Below, one piece after another: positions 62,014 to 64,000 of a DNA stretch of 64,000 bases (positions are counted from its first letter, which is position 1; each line of letters begins with the position of its first letter). Under the pieces are notes generated by a model. The model was not told where the DNA came from. It made no database searches and saw only the letters and a program-made list of their open reading frames with translations. The position numbers and the translations under genes are program-made. This stretch comes from Bradyrhizobium sp. CSA207 (lineage in GTDB: Bacteria > Pseudomonadota > Alphaproteobacteria > Rhizobiales > Xanthobacteraceae). The stretch lies in the NCBI RefSeq assembly GCF_029051685.1, contig NZ_JAACFT010000031.1, positions 38,700 through 102,699 of the forward strand. Reading direction: 5' to 3'.

Positions 62014-64000
62014 ATGCTTAAGAAATCGGTAAGTACGATTCTCCTGGTGCTGATGGCCCTGCTGGCCGCCGGTGCGCTGACGAGCACGGCGATCCAGATG
62101 CTCGGGGCCTTCGGCCGCCATCGCGACAGTCTCGATACCGAGCGGCTCGCCGCCGCCGACAAGGCGATCTTTCAGGGCGTGTTGTCCCTGCGCAGCAATC
62201 GCGGTGACGCCCAGAGCGCGCTGCTCGGCGAAGATGATCCGCGCGCAAAGCTGGGCGCCGCCGAGAAGGCCGAGCAGGCGGGCTATGAGGCTATCGTCGC
62301 GGCGGTCTCGACGGTGGAGTTTGCCCGCCGGGACGAGCTCGCAAACACGCTGAAGCAACGCTGGAGCGAGGCCGCGCCGAAGTTTCAGCTGTTCTACGAT
62401 GAAGCCAAGCAGCCGCGTGCGGAGCGCAAGCTGGAGCGCACCGCGGCCTGGTACGATGCCGTCACCAAGGTGATCGACACCGCGAACCTTGCATCCACCG
62501 CGGTGTCGAACCGCGCCTGGATGGATGATCCCTTCATCGCCCGCATGATCCAGGTTCGCCGTCTCGCCTGGCAGGTGCGCGACCGCTACGGCATCCAGTG
62601 CTCGACCTTGCGTCCGCATGTCAACGCCAGCAAGCCGCTCGACGAGACCCTGAAGCAGACCGTCGCGAGCTGGAACGGCTCCATCGGCTCCGGCTGGACC
62701 GGGATGGACGAACTGCTAGCCGCGCCCGACGTGACGGCGGACCTGGTCACCGCAGCGAAGGACGCACGAGCCAAGACCGACGGTGTGCTCAAGCAGATCG
62801 GAGAGCTTACCAAGAACTTCGACGGCAGCGGCCGCCCCGCGATGCCCGCCTCGGAGTGGAACGCGCTGTGCCAGTCGCCCTTCGCGTTCATCGTTGCGGT
62901 CGCGAACAAGGCGCTGGATCAGTCGATCGCGCGTGCGGAGACCGTTCAGGCGAAGGCGCTCACCAACCTCGTGGTGCAGTCGCTCGCGTTCCTGCTCGCG
63001 CTCGCCGTGACCCTGGCCGGTGTGTATGTAATACGCAATCGCCTCATGCGCCCGGTGCGCGCCATCCTGGACGCCATCGCGCGGATCGGTGCGCGCGACT
63101 ATGCGACACCCGTGCCGCAATCCAGGCATCCCGATGAGTTCGGCACCATGGCGGCCGCGCTCGAAAGCCTGCGCGAGAGTGCGGCGACCGCCGAGCGCCT
63201 GGGCCTGGAACGCGAATCGCAGCAAGCCTTGCAACTCGCCCGCTCCGGGACTGTCGATGCGGCATGCCGCGGTTTTGACGACACGGTGCAGTCGGTCCTC
63301 CAGAGCGTCGTGGCATCGACGAAGGAGCTCGATGCCACCGCCACCGGCGTGCGCTCGCTGGTTTCGGAATCGAGCAGCCAGACTGCCGCGGTCTCCTCCG
63401 CCGCCGAACAGGCCACCAACAATCTCGAAACCATCGCGGCGGCGACCGAGGAACTCTCTGCCTCCGTCGGCGAGATCTCCGCGCAGGTGCAGTCGAGCGC
63501 GCGCGAGGCGCGCGAAGCCGTGGCGCAGGCCGAGCAGACCAACGCGACGGTCGAGATTCTCGATCAGACCGCAAATCGCATCGGCGAGGTCGTGAAGATG
63601 ATCAACGCCATTGCCGGCCAGACTAACCTCCTGGCGCTCAACGCCACCATCGAGGCCGCGCGTGCCGGCGAGGCCGGCCGCGGTTTCGCCGTGGTCGCCG
63701 GCGAGGTCAAGAGTCTCGCGGCGCAGACGGCGACGGCGACGGAAGAGATTTCGCGCCAGGTCGAGGAGATCCAGGGTGCGACGGGCCAGGCCGTCGCCGC
63801 CATCCGCGCGATTGGCGGCGCCATCGGCGGCATCGACGAGAAGATGACGGCGATTGCGGCGGCCGTCGAGGAGCAGCGCGCCGCCACCACCGAGATCTCG
63901 CGCAACTTCCAGCAGGCAGCGCAGGGAACCCGCGAGGTCACAGACACCATCGGCAGCGTCGCCAAGCTCAATCAGGAGACCGGCAACGCCGGCACGGTGC
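62014..64000 (+). CDS. Methyl-accepting chemotaxis protein (3' end beyond window)
   Basis: At least 662 residues; the frame runs off the window. An N-terminal helix (about 6-30: VSTILLVLMALLAAGALTST) and a second at about 320-342 (LVVQSLAFLLALAVTLAGVY) bracket a helical periplasmic sensor of about 290 residues. A HAMP domain follows (RLMRPVRAILDAIARI), then the signalling coiled coil with the hairpin tip near residue 530 (INAIAGQTNLLALNATIEAA). The family carries signals to CheA/CheW. The ligand of the sensor is unknown. GTGGGCC before the ATG is a poor ribosome-binding site. Confidence 0.92.
   Translation, partial: MLKKSVSTILLVLMALLAAGALTSTAIQMLGAFGRHRDSLDTERLAAADKAIFQGVLSLRSNRGDAQSALLGEDDPRAKLGAAEKAEQAGYEAIVAAVSTVEFARRDELANTLKQRWSEAAPKFQLFYDEAKQPRAERKLERTAAWYDAVTKVIDTANLASTAVSNRAWMDDPFIARMIQVRRLAWQVRDRYGIQCSTLRPHVNASKPLDETLKQTVASWNGSIGSGWTGMDELLAAPDVTADLVTAAKDARAKTDGVLKQIGELTKNFDGSGRPAMPASEWNALCQSPFAFIVAVANKALDQSIARAETVQAKALTNLVVQSLAFLLALAVTLAGVYVIRNRLMRPVRAILDAIARIGARDYATPVPQSRHPDEFGTMAAALESLRESAATAERLGLERESQQALQLARSGTVDAACRGFDDTVQSVLQSVVASTKELDATATGVRSLVSESSSQTAAVSSAAEQATNNLETIAAATEELSASVGEISAQVQSSAREAREAVAQAEQTNATVEILDQTANRIGEVVKMINAIAGQTNLLALNATIEAARAGEAGRGFAVVAGEVKSLAAQTATATEEISRQVEEIQGATGQAVAAIRAIGGAIGGIDEKMTAIAAAVEEQRAATTEISRNFQQAAQGTREVTDTIGSVAKLNQETGNAGTV

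Overview
The window is GC-rich, densely coded chromosomal DNA that looks like a Bradyrhizobium-type alphaproteobacterium (Rhizobiales, Nitrobacteraceae). Reasons: a ~1600-residue NAD-glutamate dehydrogenase, many one-component regulators (LuxR, TetR, MarR, Rrf2, LysR, GntR, XRE), family-typical intergenic palindromes, and serine-recombinase tails that end inside a tRNA gene. The assignment rests on gene content and remembered protein families; no database search was run.

Layout. (1) 1-3631: the end of a hydrogenase-4-like membrane operon (HyfE end, HyfF, HyfG, HyfI). The large subunit has lost the nickel-site cysteines of its first motif, so this is better read as an energy-converting-hydrogenase-related (Ehr) complex than a hydrogenase. 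(2) 3.8-6.0 kb: XRE regulator, spermidine-synthase-like methyltransferase, a (CT)22 tract, and a scar holding the 3' part of tRNA-Arg(ACG) overlapping a recombinase tail. (3) 6.1-8.8 kb: a compact minus-strand operon (outer-membrane-type protein, FMN-binding domain protein, ApbE, haem-type membrane protein), probably an extracytosolic flavin electron-transfer system. (4) 9.5-14.7 kb: small unknown protein and NAD-GDH. (5) 15.1-15.8 kb: decayed gene mosaic with a second copy of the 32-bp sequence found at the tRNA scar. (6) 16.0-22.6 kb: LuxR-type regulator followed by a run of plus-strand genes, mostly for small exported proteins without recognised function; two nearly identical 18-bp palindromes lie in front of two of these genes.

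(7) 22.6-31.4 kb: truncated DUF2293-type protein, Tat/lipoprotein alpha/beta hydrolase, CBS-pair protein, YbaK-type deacylase, UPF0182 membrane protein, MHYT-PAS hybrid histidine kinase. (8) 31.5-36.4 kb: divergent TetR/GST pair with two matching operators, palindromic repeats, luciferase-like oxidoreductase, overlapping Rrf2/methyltransferase pair. (9) 36.6-42.9 kb: a rearranged accessory patch: IS21 remnant, OhrR-like regulator, two SDR paralogues, two almost identical NADP-binding reductase genes, a LysR gene between ~120-bp inverted repeats, and an integrase fragment.

(10) 43.1-64 kb: largely ordinary metabolism: YgiQ radical SAM protein, GntR / FAD-linked oxidase / DapA-like catabolic group, TonB siderophore receptor with PepSY membrane protein, DUF1963 protein, triple rhodanese protein, SerA, tannase/feruloyl esterase, a ClpS-like/zinc-finger/AAA+ fusion, MarR plus enoyl-CoA hydratase, and a chemotaxis receptor running off the end. 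No rRNA genes, CRISPR arrays or intact mobile elements were seen.
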